A stretch of 53,606 bases of DNA from NCBI RefSeq assembly GCF_022179525.1, contig NZ_BPQX01000032.1:1-53606 (forward strand). Reading direction: 5' to 3'. The notes under the pieces were generated by a model, which ran no database searches, was not told the DNA's origin, and saw nothing but the letters and a program-made list of their open reading frames with translations. Source of the stretch: Methylobacterium persicinum (GTDB lineage: Bacteria; Pseudomonadota; Alphaproteobacteria; Rhizobiales; Beijerinckiaceae). The translations under genes were made by a program, and so were the position numbers. Below, piece by piece: positions 1 to 6,880 of the stretch. How positions within the stretch are numbered: position 1 is the stretch's first letter; every line of letters begins with the position of its first letter.

Positions 1-138
1 GGCGTCAGCCGCGGCCTTGCTTGACGCGTAGTTCACCACCACAGCGGCGCCATCCCGGGCCAACGCCTTGGCGATCCCTGCACCGATGCCCTTGGATGCC
101 CCGGTTACGACGGCGACCTTACCCTCAAGCTTCGACAT
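1..138 (-). CDS. SDR-family oxidoreductase, N-terminal part only
   Basis: The first 46 codons of a short-chain dehydrogenase/reductase read leftward and run off the window edge. The N-terminus shows the classical Rossmann start: beta strand VAVVTG followed by the TGxxxGIG dinucleotide-binding motif (TGASKGIG, residues 12-19), then a second strand ending VVVNYASS, where Asn-Tyr followed by Ser is typical of NADP(H)-preferring classical SDRs. The catalytic Ser-Tyr-Lys region is outside the window, so the substrate cannot be guessed. The ATG at 138 faces the ArsR-type regulator at 244 across about 105 bp, a common arrangement in which the regulator controls the oxidoreductase. Confidence 0.9.
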   Translation of the reverse strand, partial: MSKLEGKVAVVTGASKGIGAGIAKALARDGAAVVVNYASSKAAADA

Positions 139-188
139 ATGTGCTATCTCCGACTGGGGCGGCTCCAGGATGGCGGCCGCTGTCCCAT

Positions 189-207
189 AGTTCGGAACTT
201 CGGAACT
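189..207. promoter_or_regulatory. Candidate operator between SDR and ArsR genes
   Basis: The divergent gap holds two back-to-back copies of TTCGGAAC (191-198 and 199-206), bounded by an inverted repeat AGTTC-N9-GAACT (189-207). Palindromic operators of this size in front of self-regulated genes are usual for ArsR/SmtB proteins. The assignment rests on position and symmetry alone. Confidence 0.4.
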
Positions 208-243
208 AATGGAGCGTCGTTCAAGGCCCCATATGGACGAAAT

Positions 244-609
244 ATGAGACCCCTGTTTCACCCTGCCATCGAGGACGTGCGGCCGGAGGCCATCCTACAC
301 GCGCTCGCCGATCCGAGCCGCGCAGCCATCTTCGCCAAGATCATGCGGGCGGGCTGTGTTGAGGCCTGCTCGGCCGTCTCGGCGGTTGGGGACCGGGTCA
401 TTCCGAAATCCTCGTTGTCCAACCACTTCAAGGTTCTACGCGAGGCCGGTTTGATCCGCAGCGAACGCCATGGCGTCGAGGTGCGCAATCATTCCCGCTG
501 GACCGAAGTGGAGGCACGCTTTCCCGGTTTGTTGGCGGGGATTATCAACGCCTACGCTTCGGACATCGATTCCGATGTGCGTGCTGCGAAGACAGCCGCA
601 TCTCAATAA
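244..609 (+). CDS. ArsR/SmtB-family winged-helix transcriptional regulator
   Basis: The 121-residue protein has the ArsR layout: an N-terminal helix ([20 protein letters not shown]), then a helix-turn-helix with recognition helix [19 protein letters not shown], and a wing ([13 protein letters not shown]). It lacks the metal-binding CxC of the ArsR helix; the only cysteines form a CxxxC just after the first helix, so a metal or redox role is possible but unproven. The start at 244 is preferred because the upstream in-frame ATG at 139 overlaps the SDR start region, and a GGACGA ribosome site precedes 244. It is divergent from the SDR gene and probably represses it and itself. Confidence 0.85.
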   Translation: MRPLFHPAIEDVRPEAILHALADPSRAAIFAKIMRAGCVEACSAVSAVGDRVIPKSSLSNHFKVLREAGLIRSERHGVEVRNHSRWTEVEARFPGLLAGIINAYASDIDSDVRAAKTAASQ

Positions 610-666
610 AGACGCGAACTAGGTCTGCTTCCGAGAATGCTTCAATCCATCGGTGGCGACTGCGTT

Positions 667-741
667 GGGTCGCAAGCAGGAGGACCGCTCAGGGTGGTTT
701 TCGGCTGGTCCGCTTTTGGGCAGCAACGAAGGATAGCGGAC
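667..741 (+). repeat. 75-bp palindrome-ended interspersed repeat, copy A
   Basis: This is the first of three copies of exactly 75 bp (A 667-741, B 1459-1533, C 2371-2445), aligned without gaps. Each starts GGGTCG-AAGCAGGAGG and ends in a stem GTCCGCT...AGCGGAC. Copy A is the most diverged of the three. It lies between the 3' ends of arsR and the convergent unknown gene at 876. No protein is encoded by it. The 610-875 gap holds nothing else that I recognise. Confidence 0.8.
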
Positions 742-875
742 ATGGTCGTTGCGCTCACTCTCGACCCATGCGCGACGCGATCACGGCTTGGTCAAATCCC
801 AGAGCGCGAGTATAGATCTGCAGCATGGGGATATTGGCTCGCCATAGAAAGCAATTTTCTTCCTTTAGCTTCTCT

Positions 876-1259
876 TCAGCGCATGGAAATCATTAGATAA
901 TGTTCAGCTATGGCAATAGTTTTAGCAGAAAAACCGGGATTTTCCGCGGCAGCAAACGCAACAGCAATTTTGCAATCATCGATATAGCTATCGGAATTAT
1001 AATGAAAATTCGCAACACAAGCCATGTCGAAACTAACCGCTTGCTTTATGGCTTCTTTGAGGTAACGATCTTCGATGCCGGGATATAGGTATTTCAGGTG
1101 CTCAAACGTGGGGCCGTCGGGAGCCGTTCGACGCGATTTATTAATAGAGGCAAAAACATCCTTGATCAATCTCCCAAAAACTTTCGGATTACTCAAGTCT
1201 AGGGTTGGATTGGCTGCCTGGGTAATGCATGTTGCTCGAAAGCTCGTCGCTCGACCCAT
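876..1259 (-). CDS. Hypothetical protein, possibly frameshifted at its 5' end
   Basis: The 127-residue product is not recognised. It looks protein-like from about residue 15 on (for example LSNPKVFGRLIKDVFASI, later YLYPGIEDRYLKEAIKQAV), and its DNA is clearly AT-richer than the surroundings, suggesting acquired DNA. The ATG at 1259 may not be the original start: an ATG at 1327 opens another frame reading MSVVDEYRQKVKGLALLDAA before a stop at 1199, overlapping this one. That is what a single-base indel near 1200-1260 would produce. It is flanked by repeats A and B. No function is proposed. Confidence 0.5.
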   Translation of the reverse strand: MGRATSFRATCITQAANPTLDLSNPKVFGRLIKDVFASINKSRRTAPDGPTFEHLKYLYPGIEDRYLKEAIKQAVSFDMACVANFHYNSDSYIDDCKIAVAFAAAENPGFSAKTIAIAEHYLMISMR

Positions 1260-1458
1260 AATAAATATGCGGCGTCCAACAAGGCCAGCCCTTTAACCTT
1301 CTGTCTATACTCATCGACGACAGACATAGTTTTCACCGCCTACTAACAAACAGCGCCTTTGAGTGGGAGCAAACAGTGCTCGCGGCAGCCGGAGTTGCGG
1401 GACGGCTGACGGTCGACCGCTTTGGGGGAGCGCCAACGACGGTCATATCGGCCGGGTT

Positions 1459-1533
1459 GGGTCGGAAGCAGGAGGGTTGCTCCGGGTGGATTGCCGTCCT
1501 TCCGCTTTTTGTCGAAGAACGGAGGAAGCGGAC
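1459..1533 (+). repeat. 75-bp palindrome-ended interspersed repeat, copy B
   Basis: Copy B shares most positions with copy C, including GGGTCGGAAGCAGGAGGG at its left end and TCCGCTT...AAGCGGA at the right-end stem. It lies in the gap between the unknown genes at 876 and 1579. Same orientation and same 75-bp length as A and C. Confidence 0.85.
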
Positions 1534-1578
1534 GTCCGGCGTTCGCTTTGAAGCTCACCTAACACGTGGTCGGTCGCC

Positions 1579-2058
1579 TTACGAAATAGGAATCTTGATG
1601 GTTTTGTGGCCCGACGGACAACAGCGTCCATCAGTTGGGCGAAATGTCTTGAGCACCAGCGACACAGAATCACGGTCAAATTTTACGTGTTCGGGCTCCT
1701 GTCCGCCCAAGTCATAGGCTCGTTTCACGATTTGCCACGTGCCCGTTGCTGGCGATAGCTTGACAACTGCCCCAGCGGTCGCGCCAGCGTTGCCTGTCGC
1801 GTCGGGCAAGTATTCAATGATGACAAGTGCCGTTTCGCTGTCACTGGATTTATAGAGGCGAAAATTGTCATCAACCGTCAAAGGACACGGTATCCGATCT
1901 GCGTTTGTATTGATGCAGCCGAGCTTCAGGTCGTGAGCGAACCATTCCGTAACCGGGACGAACGGACCTTTGACCTTGGCTTGGGCCGCCATTGGGCTGA
2001 CGGCCGCCACGAGAGCGAGCGCGAGGCTTGTAATTGTCGGGATCTGTCGTTTGCGCAT
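1579..2058 (-). CDS. Hypothetical secreted/periplasmic protein
   Basis: The 159-residue protein begins with a convincing signal peptide (MRKRQIPTITSLALALVAAV followed by a small-residue AQA cleavage site around residue 27). The mature part has four cysteines, two near the N-terminus (GCINTNADRIPCP) and a CC pair near the C-terminus, fitting an oxidised periplasmic fold. I recognise no family. It stands alone between repeats B and C. Confidence 0.7.
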   Translation of the reverse strand: MRKRQIPTITSLALALVAAVSPMAAQAKVKGPFVPVTEWFAHDLKLGCINTNADRIPCPLTVDDNFRLYKSSDSETALVIIEYLPDATGNAGATAGAVVKLSPATGTWQIVKRAYDLGGQEPEHVKFDRDSVSLVLKTFRPTDGRCCPSGHKTIKIPIS

Positions 2059-2558
2059 AATACGATCTCATCAGAAGACGAGTTACGCTACCTGATGTCT
2101 CCTAATATATCGCTGCGTAACTCAGTCCGCGTACGCAGAATCGTACCCAGAGAACCCGATCGATTATCCTAGAAATCTGTTTACTGCGAATCCCTCGCGC
2201 GCTTTCGAGCCGTCAGGGCTCAACGCGCGAGTGCTACCGGCCGCATGATTTTCAGCCTCACGGACGACTTATCGGAAAGGCTCTGAGCCTACGTCAGAGC
2301 CGAAGTCGCCGGACGACAGGCAAATGGCTGCTTCTGGGATTTGCCAACACCTTATCTCTACGGCTGGCATGGGTCGGAAGCAGGAGGGCTGCTCCGGGTG
2401 GATTTCCGCCGGTCCGCTTTGGCGCGATAAGGCAGAGAAGCGGACGATATTACCGCGCCTGCTCGCGACTCGGTGCGGAAGCTGTGTGTCATTGCGATGG
2501 TCCTGGGAGGTCCAGTATCATCGGAGCTACTGCATGCGCCCAATCGAAAGTCTGACCA
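2059..2558. other. 500-bp gene-free stretch
   Basis: This gap separates two divergent secreted unknowns (1579-2058 minus, 2559-2972 plus) and so must hold both promoters. The only structure I can support is repeat copy C at 2371-2445. Short open frames here have no family likeness and no ribosome sites. Confidence 0.6.
2371..2445 (+). repeat. 75-bp palindrome-ended interspersed repeat, copy C
   Basis: This is the cleanest copy. The right half forms a perfect 8-bp inverted repeat, GTCCGCTT (2412-2419) and AAGCGGAC (2438-2445), with an 18-base loop. The left end is GGGTCGGAAGCAGGAGGG. Confidence 0.85.
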
Positions 2559-2972
2559 TTGGCCAAAATCGGCTTCATAGCGCTCATGATCTTCGCGGCG
2601 TTGAACTGCCCTTTAGATGCTGCTGCATGTGATATTCCATTTCCACCGAAGGGTTCCACCGTATCCTGGCCTGAAGGTCTCTTCGCTGCCAAAGTAGAAA
2701 CTCTGAGAGCGCGAGAGGTTTCAGAGGGTGAATGGTACGCTTGGGTCCGGGTTATCGAACCGCTGGCCGGGAAATTACCGCACGAATTTGGAGTTATTTA
2801 TAGTGAGTCAAGTTGTGGCGCGAATTTCAAGGCCAGAGAAACTCAAGTTACAGGCTTTACCGCCCTGCCTCCTGAAGAGCGGAAGGGCGACTATCACTAT
2901 TCATCTAACTCAATAGCTGCAACTTTGGCTAATGGTGTCTTCGTTAGCAGATGGCTGAAGCTTCGAAGATAA
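2559..2972 (+). CDS. Hypothetical secreted protein
   Basis: The 137-residue product starts at a TTG; a stop codon lies two codons upstream, and the next in-frame ATG (2586) would remove most of the signal sequence MAKIGFIALMIFAALNC. That sequence ends AAAC, so a cleaved or lipid-modified cysteine is possible. The mature part is about 110 residues with a second cysteine in SESSCGANF. The codon use is AT-richer than in the core genes. I recognise no family. It is flanked by repeat C upstream and the decayed copy D downstream. Confidence 0.6.
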   Translation: MAKIGFIALMIFAALNCPLDAAACDIPFPPKGSTVSWPEGLFAAKVETLRAREVSEGEWYAWVRVIEPLAGKLPHEFGVIYSESSCGANFKARETQVTGFTALPPEERKGDYHYSSNSIAATLANGVFVSRWLKLRR

Positions 2973-3062
2973 TTCAAGCTCGATGCCTCGAAGCATAGTT
3001 GCTACACGACCGACGAACGCCCGCTTTTTGGAAGCGCTGACGTCGGCACGAGCGTCCGACTT

Positions 3063-3104
3063 GGGTCGAAAGCAGCCATCTCAAGCTTCCCTTCAAAAGC
3101 GGAA
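3063..3104 (+). repeat. Decayed fourth copy of the 75-bp repeat
   Basis: GGGTCGAAAGCAG opens this segment exactly as in copies A-C, and an AAAGCGGA end follows after about 20 bp instead of 60, so the middle appears deleted. It sits in the gap between the convergent genes ending at 2972 and 3109, the same kind of position as the other copies. Confidence 0.45.
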
Positions 3105-3108
3105 GGCC

Positions 3109-3357
3109 TTACGCCTCATCCCGCCCGTGCATCATTGCGGTGCGCCGGCCGAGCGGCGTGAGAAACCATAGTCGCTCCGCGCCACCGGCCCGCATCGGTC
3201 GCGCCTCGACCACGCCGAGCTGCACCAGCAACGGCATCACCGAGGGATAGGCCTGCAGCCGCAGTCCTGCGGGTGCACCCGCCACCGCCCGCAGGGCCGC
3301 CAGCGGACGGCCGCGCAGGCACAGCGGCGCCTCGTCGGTACAAACCTTATTCCTCAT
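3109..3357 (-). CDS. Small hypothetical protein, winged-helix-like
   Basis: The 82-residue product starts at the ATG at 3357. It reads as a small basic, leucine-rich fold ending in a beta-hairpin-like segment (ERLWFLTPLGRRTAMM) that resembles the wing of a small DNA-binding domain; this likeness is weak. The gene is divergent from umuDC, and the LexA box lies in the shared gap, so it could be co-regulated. No function is assigned. Confidence 0.5.
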   Translation of the reverse strand: MRNKVCTDEAPLCLRGRPLAALRAVAGAPAGLRLQAYPSVMPLLVQLGVVEARPMRAGGAERLWFLTPLGRRTAMMHGRDEA

Positions 3358-3457
3358 TGATGATTTCGACAGGCGTCCACAGCCGTCCACATCGTCCCCT
3401 GGCTCCATCGCGCCGCGTCGCCTCCCGCCGGTTGAACTCTCCGCCGGGCTCAGGCTT

Positions 3458-3472
3458 GTTCCCGCTCTGTTC
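3458..3472. promoter_or_regulatory. LexA (SOS) box upstream of umuDC
   Basis: GTTC-CCGCTCT-GTTC matches exactly the alphaproteobacterial LexA consensus GTTC-N7-GTTC. It lies 86 bp before the umuD start, in the gap shared with the divergent gene at 3109-3357. DNA damage should relieve LexA repression of the umuDC operon. Confidence 0.8.
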
Positions 3473-3558
3473 TAGCGAGGGTTGAGCCGGAGGCGAGTCA
3501 TGCCGCGTCGATTGAGTGGGGATGAGCGGCAGCCATGCGGCGCGGACAGGACCGCCCG

Positions 3559-4011
3559 ATGAGCTTGCGCCGCGTTGCGACGCTGCCGGCCGAGGGGCCG
3601 GGCACGGTGCGGGTGCCCCTGGTTGGGCCGGCCGTGTGCGCGGGCTTTCCCTCCCCGGCGGACGATTTCCTCGAGGGCGCGCTCGAACTCCCGCGCTGGC
3701 TGGTGCCGAACCCGCCCGCGACCTTCCTGATGCAGGTGCGCGGCGAGAGTATGCGCGGGGCGGGCATCTTCGACCGCGATCTCGCCTGCGTGGACCGCAG
3801 CCTCTTACCGCAGCACGACAGCGTCGTGGTGGCGGTGGTCGACGCGCTGCTCAGCTGCAAGCGCTACCGCATCGAGGGCAACACCCCCCGGCTCGCCTTC
3901 GACAACCCCGATCTGCCCGCCTTCGCCGTCGATGAGGCGAGCGAGGTCGAGATCTGGGGCGTGGTGCGTTTCACCATCCGGTGGCACGTCGCGCGTGGGC
4001 GGCTCGCATGA
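3559..4011 (+). CDS. umuD: UmuD-type self-cleaving protein (S24 family), Pol V regulator
   Basis: The 150-residue protein is the LexA-like accessory subunit of translesion polymerase V. It carries the cleavage region [11 protein letters not shown] (Ala28-Gly29 is the expected bond, matching Cys-Gly in E. coli), the catalytic serine in GESM (Ser64) and lysine in SCKRY (Lys101), 37 residues apart as in E. coli UmuD (60/97). RecA filaments should trigger self-cleavage, giving UmuD' that activates UmuC. The ATG at 3559 is chosen over 3535 because ACAGGA lies seven bases ahead of it. It overlaps umuC by 4 bp and is probably SOS-induced from the box at 3458. Confidence 0.9.
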   Translation: MSLRRVATLPAEGPGTVRVPLVGPAVCAGFPSPADDFLEGALELPRWLVPNPPATFLMQVRGESMRGAGIFDRDLACVDRSLLPQHDSVVVAVVDALLSCKRYRIEGNTPRLAFDNPDLPAFAVDEASEVEIWGVVRFTIRWHVARGRLA

Positions 4012-5324
4012 GCGGGAACGCCGGCCGGGTCGTCGCGCTGATCGATGGCAACAGCTTTTATTGCTCCTGTGAGCGGGTGTTCGATCCGAAGCTGGCACGC
4101 GTGCCGGTCATCGTCCTGTCGAACAACGACGGCTGCGCCATCGCCCGCACGGCCGAGGCCAAGGCGCTCGGCATCCGCATGGGCGAGCCGTACTTCAAGA
4201 TCCGCGACCTGTGCCGCCGCCAGGGCGTGCGCCTGTTCTCCTCGAACTACACGCTCTACGGCGACATGAGCGGGCGCACGAACGCCGTCTACCGGCAGTT
4301 CAGCCCCCGGGTCGAGGTCTACTCGATCGACGAATCCTTCCTCGATCTGTCCGATGTCGCGGCCCCCGTGCGGGTGGAGCTCGCCCGCGACCTGCGCGCC
4401 ACGGTGCGCGCCTGGACGGGCATCCCGACCTGCGTCGGGATCGGCCCGACCAAGACGCTGGCCAAGCTCGCCAACCACATCGCCAAGAGCGTGCCGGCGC
4501 TGGACGGCGTCTGCGACCTGACCGACGCGGCGGCCTCCGACCATTGGCTGTGCCGGGTGGCGGTGGGCGAGGTCTGGGGCATCGGCCGAGCCTCCCTCGC
4601 CAAGCTGGAGGCGATGGGCGTCGAGAGCGTCGCGGACCTGCGCGACCTCGATCCGAGGCCCGTGCGCAAGGGTCTGACCGTGGTGGGCGAGCGCATCATT
4701 CACGAGCTGCGCGGCCTCGCCTGCTTGCCCCTCGATCTCGTCCCGGCCCGGCGAAAGGGCTGCGCGGTGACGCGCTCGTTCTCCGCCCGCATCACAGACC
4801 GGGCGACCCTGGAGGAGGCGGTGGCCGCCCACGCCACGCGGCTCGGCGAGAAGCTGCGCCGGGAAGGGCTCGGCACCGACCACGTGACGGTTTTCTACCA
4901 CACGAGCGAGCACGACCGGGACGCCCCGCAGCGCTCGGTGGCGACGACGGTAAGCCTGCCCGAGCACAGTTCGGACACGCTGGCGCTGATCCAGGCGGCG
5001 CGGCTCGGCGTGGCCAAGACCTGGCGCGATCCGAGCCCCGACCGGCCGGCGTGGCGCTACAGCAAGGCGGGTGTGGTGACGAACGACCTGTGGCCGCTCA
5101 TCGAGAGCCCCCGCGCGCTGATCGGCGCCCTCGACCGCGCGCGTTCCGGCCCGCTGATGGCAGCAATGGACGCCTGCAACGCGCGGTGGGGGAGGGGGGC
5201 TGTCGTGCCGGCGCGGGCGGGGCTGGTGGCGCGACGGGACTGGACCACAAAGTTCGACATGCGCACGCCGCGCTACACGACGCAGGTGGGGGAACTGGCG
5301 GTAGTGCATGCGGGAGGCGTTTGA
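4008..5324 (+). CDS. umuC: DNA polymerase V catalytic subunit UmuC (Y-family)
   Basis: The 438-residue protein is an error-prone Y-family polymerase. The palm carboxylates are Asp13 (ALIDGNSFY) and Asp108-Glu109 (SIDESFLD). A finger segment ([14 protein letters not shown]), the helix-hairpin-helix thumb ([16 protein letters not shown]) and the little-finger domain follow. The C-terminus ([13 protein letters not shown] to [11 protein letters not shown]) is the UmuC-specific tail. The start is the ATG overlapping the umuD stop (ATGA), so translation is coupled. Length is close to E. coli UmuC (422). Translesion synthesis and SOS mutagenesis are the expected roles. Confidence 0.95.
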   Translation: MSGNAGRVVALIDGNSFYCSCERVFDPKLARVPVIVLSNNDGCAIARTAEAKALGIRMGEPYFKIRDLCRRQGVRLFSSNYTLYGDMSGRTNAVYRQFSPRVEVYSIDESFLDLSDVAAPVRVELARDLRATVRAWTGIPTCVGIGPTKTLAKLANHIAKSVPALDGVCDLTDAAASDHWLCRVAVGEVWGIGRASLAKLEAMGVESVADLRDLDPRPVRKGLTVVGERIIHELRGLACLPLDLVPARRKGCAVTRSFSARITDRATLEEAVAAHATRLGEKLRREGLGTDHVTVFYHTSEHDRDAPQRSVATTVSLPEHSSDTLALIQAARLGVAKTWRDPSPDRPAWRYSKAGVVTNDLWPLIESPRALIGALDRARSGPLMAAMDACNARWGRGAVVPARAGLVARRDWTTKFDMRTPRYTTQVGELAVVHAGGV

Positions 5325-5742
5325 TGCCTCGCCTAGGCGGAGCGGTAGGCGATCAAATCAGCCCGTCAGCCAGGATCGATAAGGCGGGCAAACAAGCGGC
5401 CGGAGGTACGGGAGGGGCCGAAAATTCCCGTTTGTCTTCAACGGTGGGCCTAGGCCGCAGTGCGGGAGCTAACGCACTGACATCGTTCAATTATGCCTTA
5501 ACTGCTCGGGGAGCCATCAAACTCCCAACATCGCAAACGACGCTCCCCGCCGAGCCGCACGTGTGGCGATGCAGCCAGGAGTTCGCCGCTCTCGGCAAGA
5601 GAGCATCTCCCGCCATCGCCTCCTTCCGGTGCGAGCGCGGTTCGCGCCAGCCCGGTTAGGCCAGTCCACGGCGACGCCTCGTTCACACTCTCGCCTAAGG
5701 GCGCGAACGCGTTCCGCCCTCAGCCGCCAATAAAGCCGGCCG
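5325..5742. other. Gene-free stretch between convergent umuC and a small unknown gene
   Basis: I see no credible gene in these 418 bases. The only clear structure is a near-perfect palindrome at 5698-5720 (AGGGCG, central GAACGCGTTC, CGCCCT) just beyond the stop of the minus-strand gene at 5743; it could end that transcript, although no T-run follows. Confidence 0.5.
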
Positions 5743-6021
5743 TCAATCCCGCGACGCCATCATGTCGTGGGTGAGCACCGTGAGCTTGCCGATCAGGCTG
5801 GTGAGATCGCCCTTGCGGCAGGACCATTGCGTACCGATCGCCTCCCCGTCCGAGGACACGGAGACCACCGCCACCGAACGCAGCTTCCCCTCGCGCGCGA
5901 GGGCGAGCTGATCCTGAAGCACCTCGATCACCGAGGCCACGGTCTCGTCGGCCACGGTCGGCGCGAGGCGGGCCGGAAAGGCCACTACGGTCGTCTCTTC
6001 CGCCTGGCTGCGCTTGTTCAT
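5743..6021 (-). CDS. Small hypothetical protein
   Basis: The 92-residue product starts at the ATG at 6021. The order is a short variable N-terminus, a helix (ASVIEVLQDQLALAREGKL), a strand pair (SVAVVSVSSDGEAIGTQWSC) and a C-terminal helix (LIGKLTVLTHDMM). This helix-hairpin-helix layout resembles small proteins seen near prophages and in mobile regions of alphaproteobacteria (a recollection, not a search). It is convergent with umuC. No function is assigned. Confidence 0.65.
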   Translation of the reverse strand: MNKRSQAEETTVVAFPARLAPTVADETVASVIEVLQDQLALAREGKLRSVAVVSVSSDGEAIGTQWSCRKGDLTSLIGKLTVLTHDMMASRD

Positions 6022-6203
6022 CGGCTCCGCCCCTCTCGTATCGCGATGGACAAGCCATGCGGGCCGGGTTCGTGCAGAGTAAGGCAGCTTATCAGTACTG
6101 GTGCAGATCAACCGGTCGTGTGACCGTGGGGACACAGGCTCTCGGGTCTCAGGCGGCGTCGCGAGGCGGGGAGCGTTTTTGCGTCTGCGAACGTTGGTTC
6201 CGC

Positions 6204-6401
6204 ATGAGCATCTCCACCGAACACGGCCATACCGTCGAGATCGTGCCCTGCGCCGGGGCTACCCCGAGCTATCGCTGGATCATCCGCCGGTCGGACGGCT
6301 CGGCGTTGCGTCGGTCGCCCTATGCCTTCTCGACAGAGAAGGGCGCCCTCATCTCGGCGGAATGCTGGAGCCGGGAACTGACCGAGGCCGGCATCCGCTG
6401 A
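6204..6401 (+). CDS. Small hypothetical protein (65 aa)
   Basis: Starting at the ATG at 6204, the product MSISTEHGHTVEIVPCAGAT... has a compact aromatic pattern (YRWIIRRSDG, then RRSPYAFSTEKGAL and AECWSREL) typical of a small beta-rich domain. It is divergent from the gene ending at 6021. Function unknown. Confidence 0.55.
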   Translation: MSISTEHGHTVEIVPCAGATPSYRWIIRRSDGSALRRSPYAFSTEKGALISAECWSRELTEAGIR

Positions 6402-6503
6402 TCCCGGCAAACCCAGCATATTGCGACGTACGGTTGAGTAGGCGCGCTTTATTGTCGGAGCGGTGAACCAGCCGTCGGCGGATCTTGCGGGCACCGCACA
6501 AAC

Positions 6504-6647
6504 AAAAAAGCAAGGCCGCAAGGCCTTGCTTTAAGAATTGGCAGTCTTTCGGCCTTGGATTACCCAGCGCATTGCCTGCGCGGTGGCCGGTTTTTCCTCC
6601 CGAGACTCGGACCCTGCGCCAACCCTCTCGGGCGTCGCAAACATCGC
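6504..6647 (-). ncRNA. Candidate small non-coding RNA, about 140 nt
   Basis: A consensus promoter (6654-6682) should start transcription near 6647, and an intrinsic terminator ends it near 6504. Between them lie a 7-bp stem (CCCGAGA, plus-strand 6626-6632, with TCTCGGG, 6599-6605) and a 5-bp stem (GCGCA, 6577-6581, with TGCGC, 6567-6571). The only ATG near the 5' end is at 6644, about three bases from the predicted start; a protein would have to be leaderless and would read an unfamiliar 37-residue peptide, so RNA is the better reading. I do not recognise a known family; 6S-type folding is not evident. It lies divergent from and upstream of proS. Confidence 0.6.
6507..6532 (-). terminator. 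Intrinsic terminator of the candidate small RNA
   Basis: A perfect 11-bp stem (AAAGCAAGGCC, 6507-6517, with GGCCTTGCTTT, 6522-6532) closes a four-base loop. Read on the minus strand the stem runs straight into a six-T tract (6504-6509 on the plus strand is all A), the textbook form of a Rho-independent terminator. The plus-strand side has only a short T run. Confidence 0.85.
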
Positions 6648-6653
6648 GGCACG

Positions 6654-6682
6654 CTTATAGGAACAACAATGCGTGCTGTCAC
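6654..6682 (-). promoter_or_regulatory. Consensus sigma-70 promoter, minus strand
   Basis: Read on the minus strand: GTGACA (-35, plus positions 6677-6682), a 17-base spacer, then TATAAG (-10, plus positions 6654-6659). This is the best match to a housekeeping promoter that I found in the window. It faces the three stem-loops that end at 6504, not proS. Confidence 0.7.
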
Positions 6683-6880
6683 CGGGGTTGGTGAAAAAAT
6701 CTGCGCTTTTTTGCCGACAATGGGGAACCACCCCCTCACCCTCGGGTTGCGGCCCCCGGGCTTTGCCCCATCGGGTGCCGTCGGCCACGTCGAGGATCCG
6801 CTTGTATTTTGCCACAGTGACGTGTTGTGTGCCGGGCGCCAGGCCCCCGAGCCCCGCACAACTCCCGTTCGAAGCGATCG

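Noticed and set aside
637-900. An 87-codon frame on the plus strand
   Set aside because: It runs through repeat copy A and the 3' end of the convergent gene, with no ribosome site and no family likeness.
610-3110. The repeat-and-gene island as an integron cassette array
   Set aside because: The repeats lack the GTTRRRY and RYYYAAC core sites of attC, the genes lie in both orientations, and no integrase is in view.
6531-6815. A 94-codon minus-strand frame ending at the terminator
   Set aside because: Its start lies upstream of the promoter at 6654-6682 and its sequence is protein-unlike; the RNA reading explains the region better.
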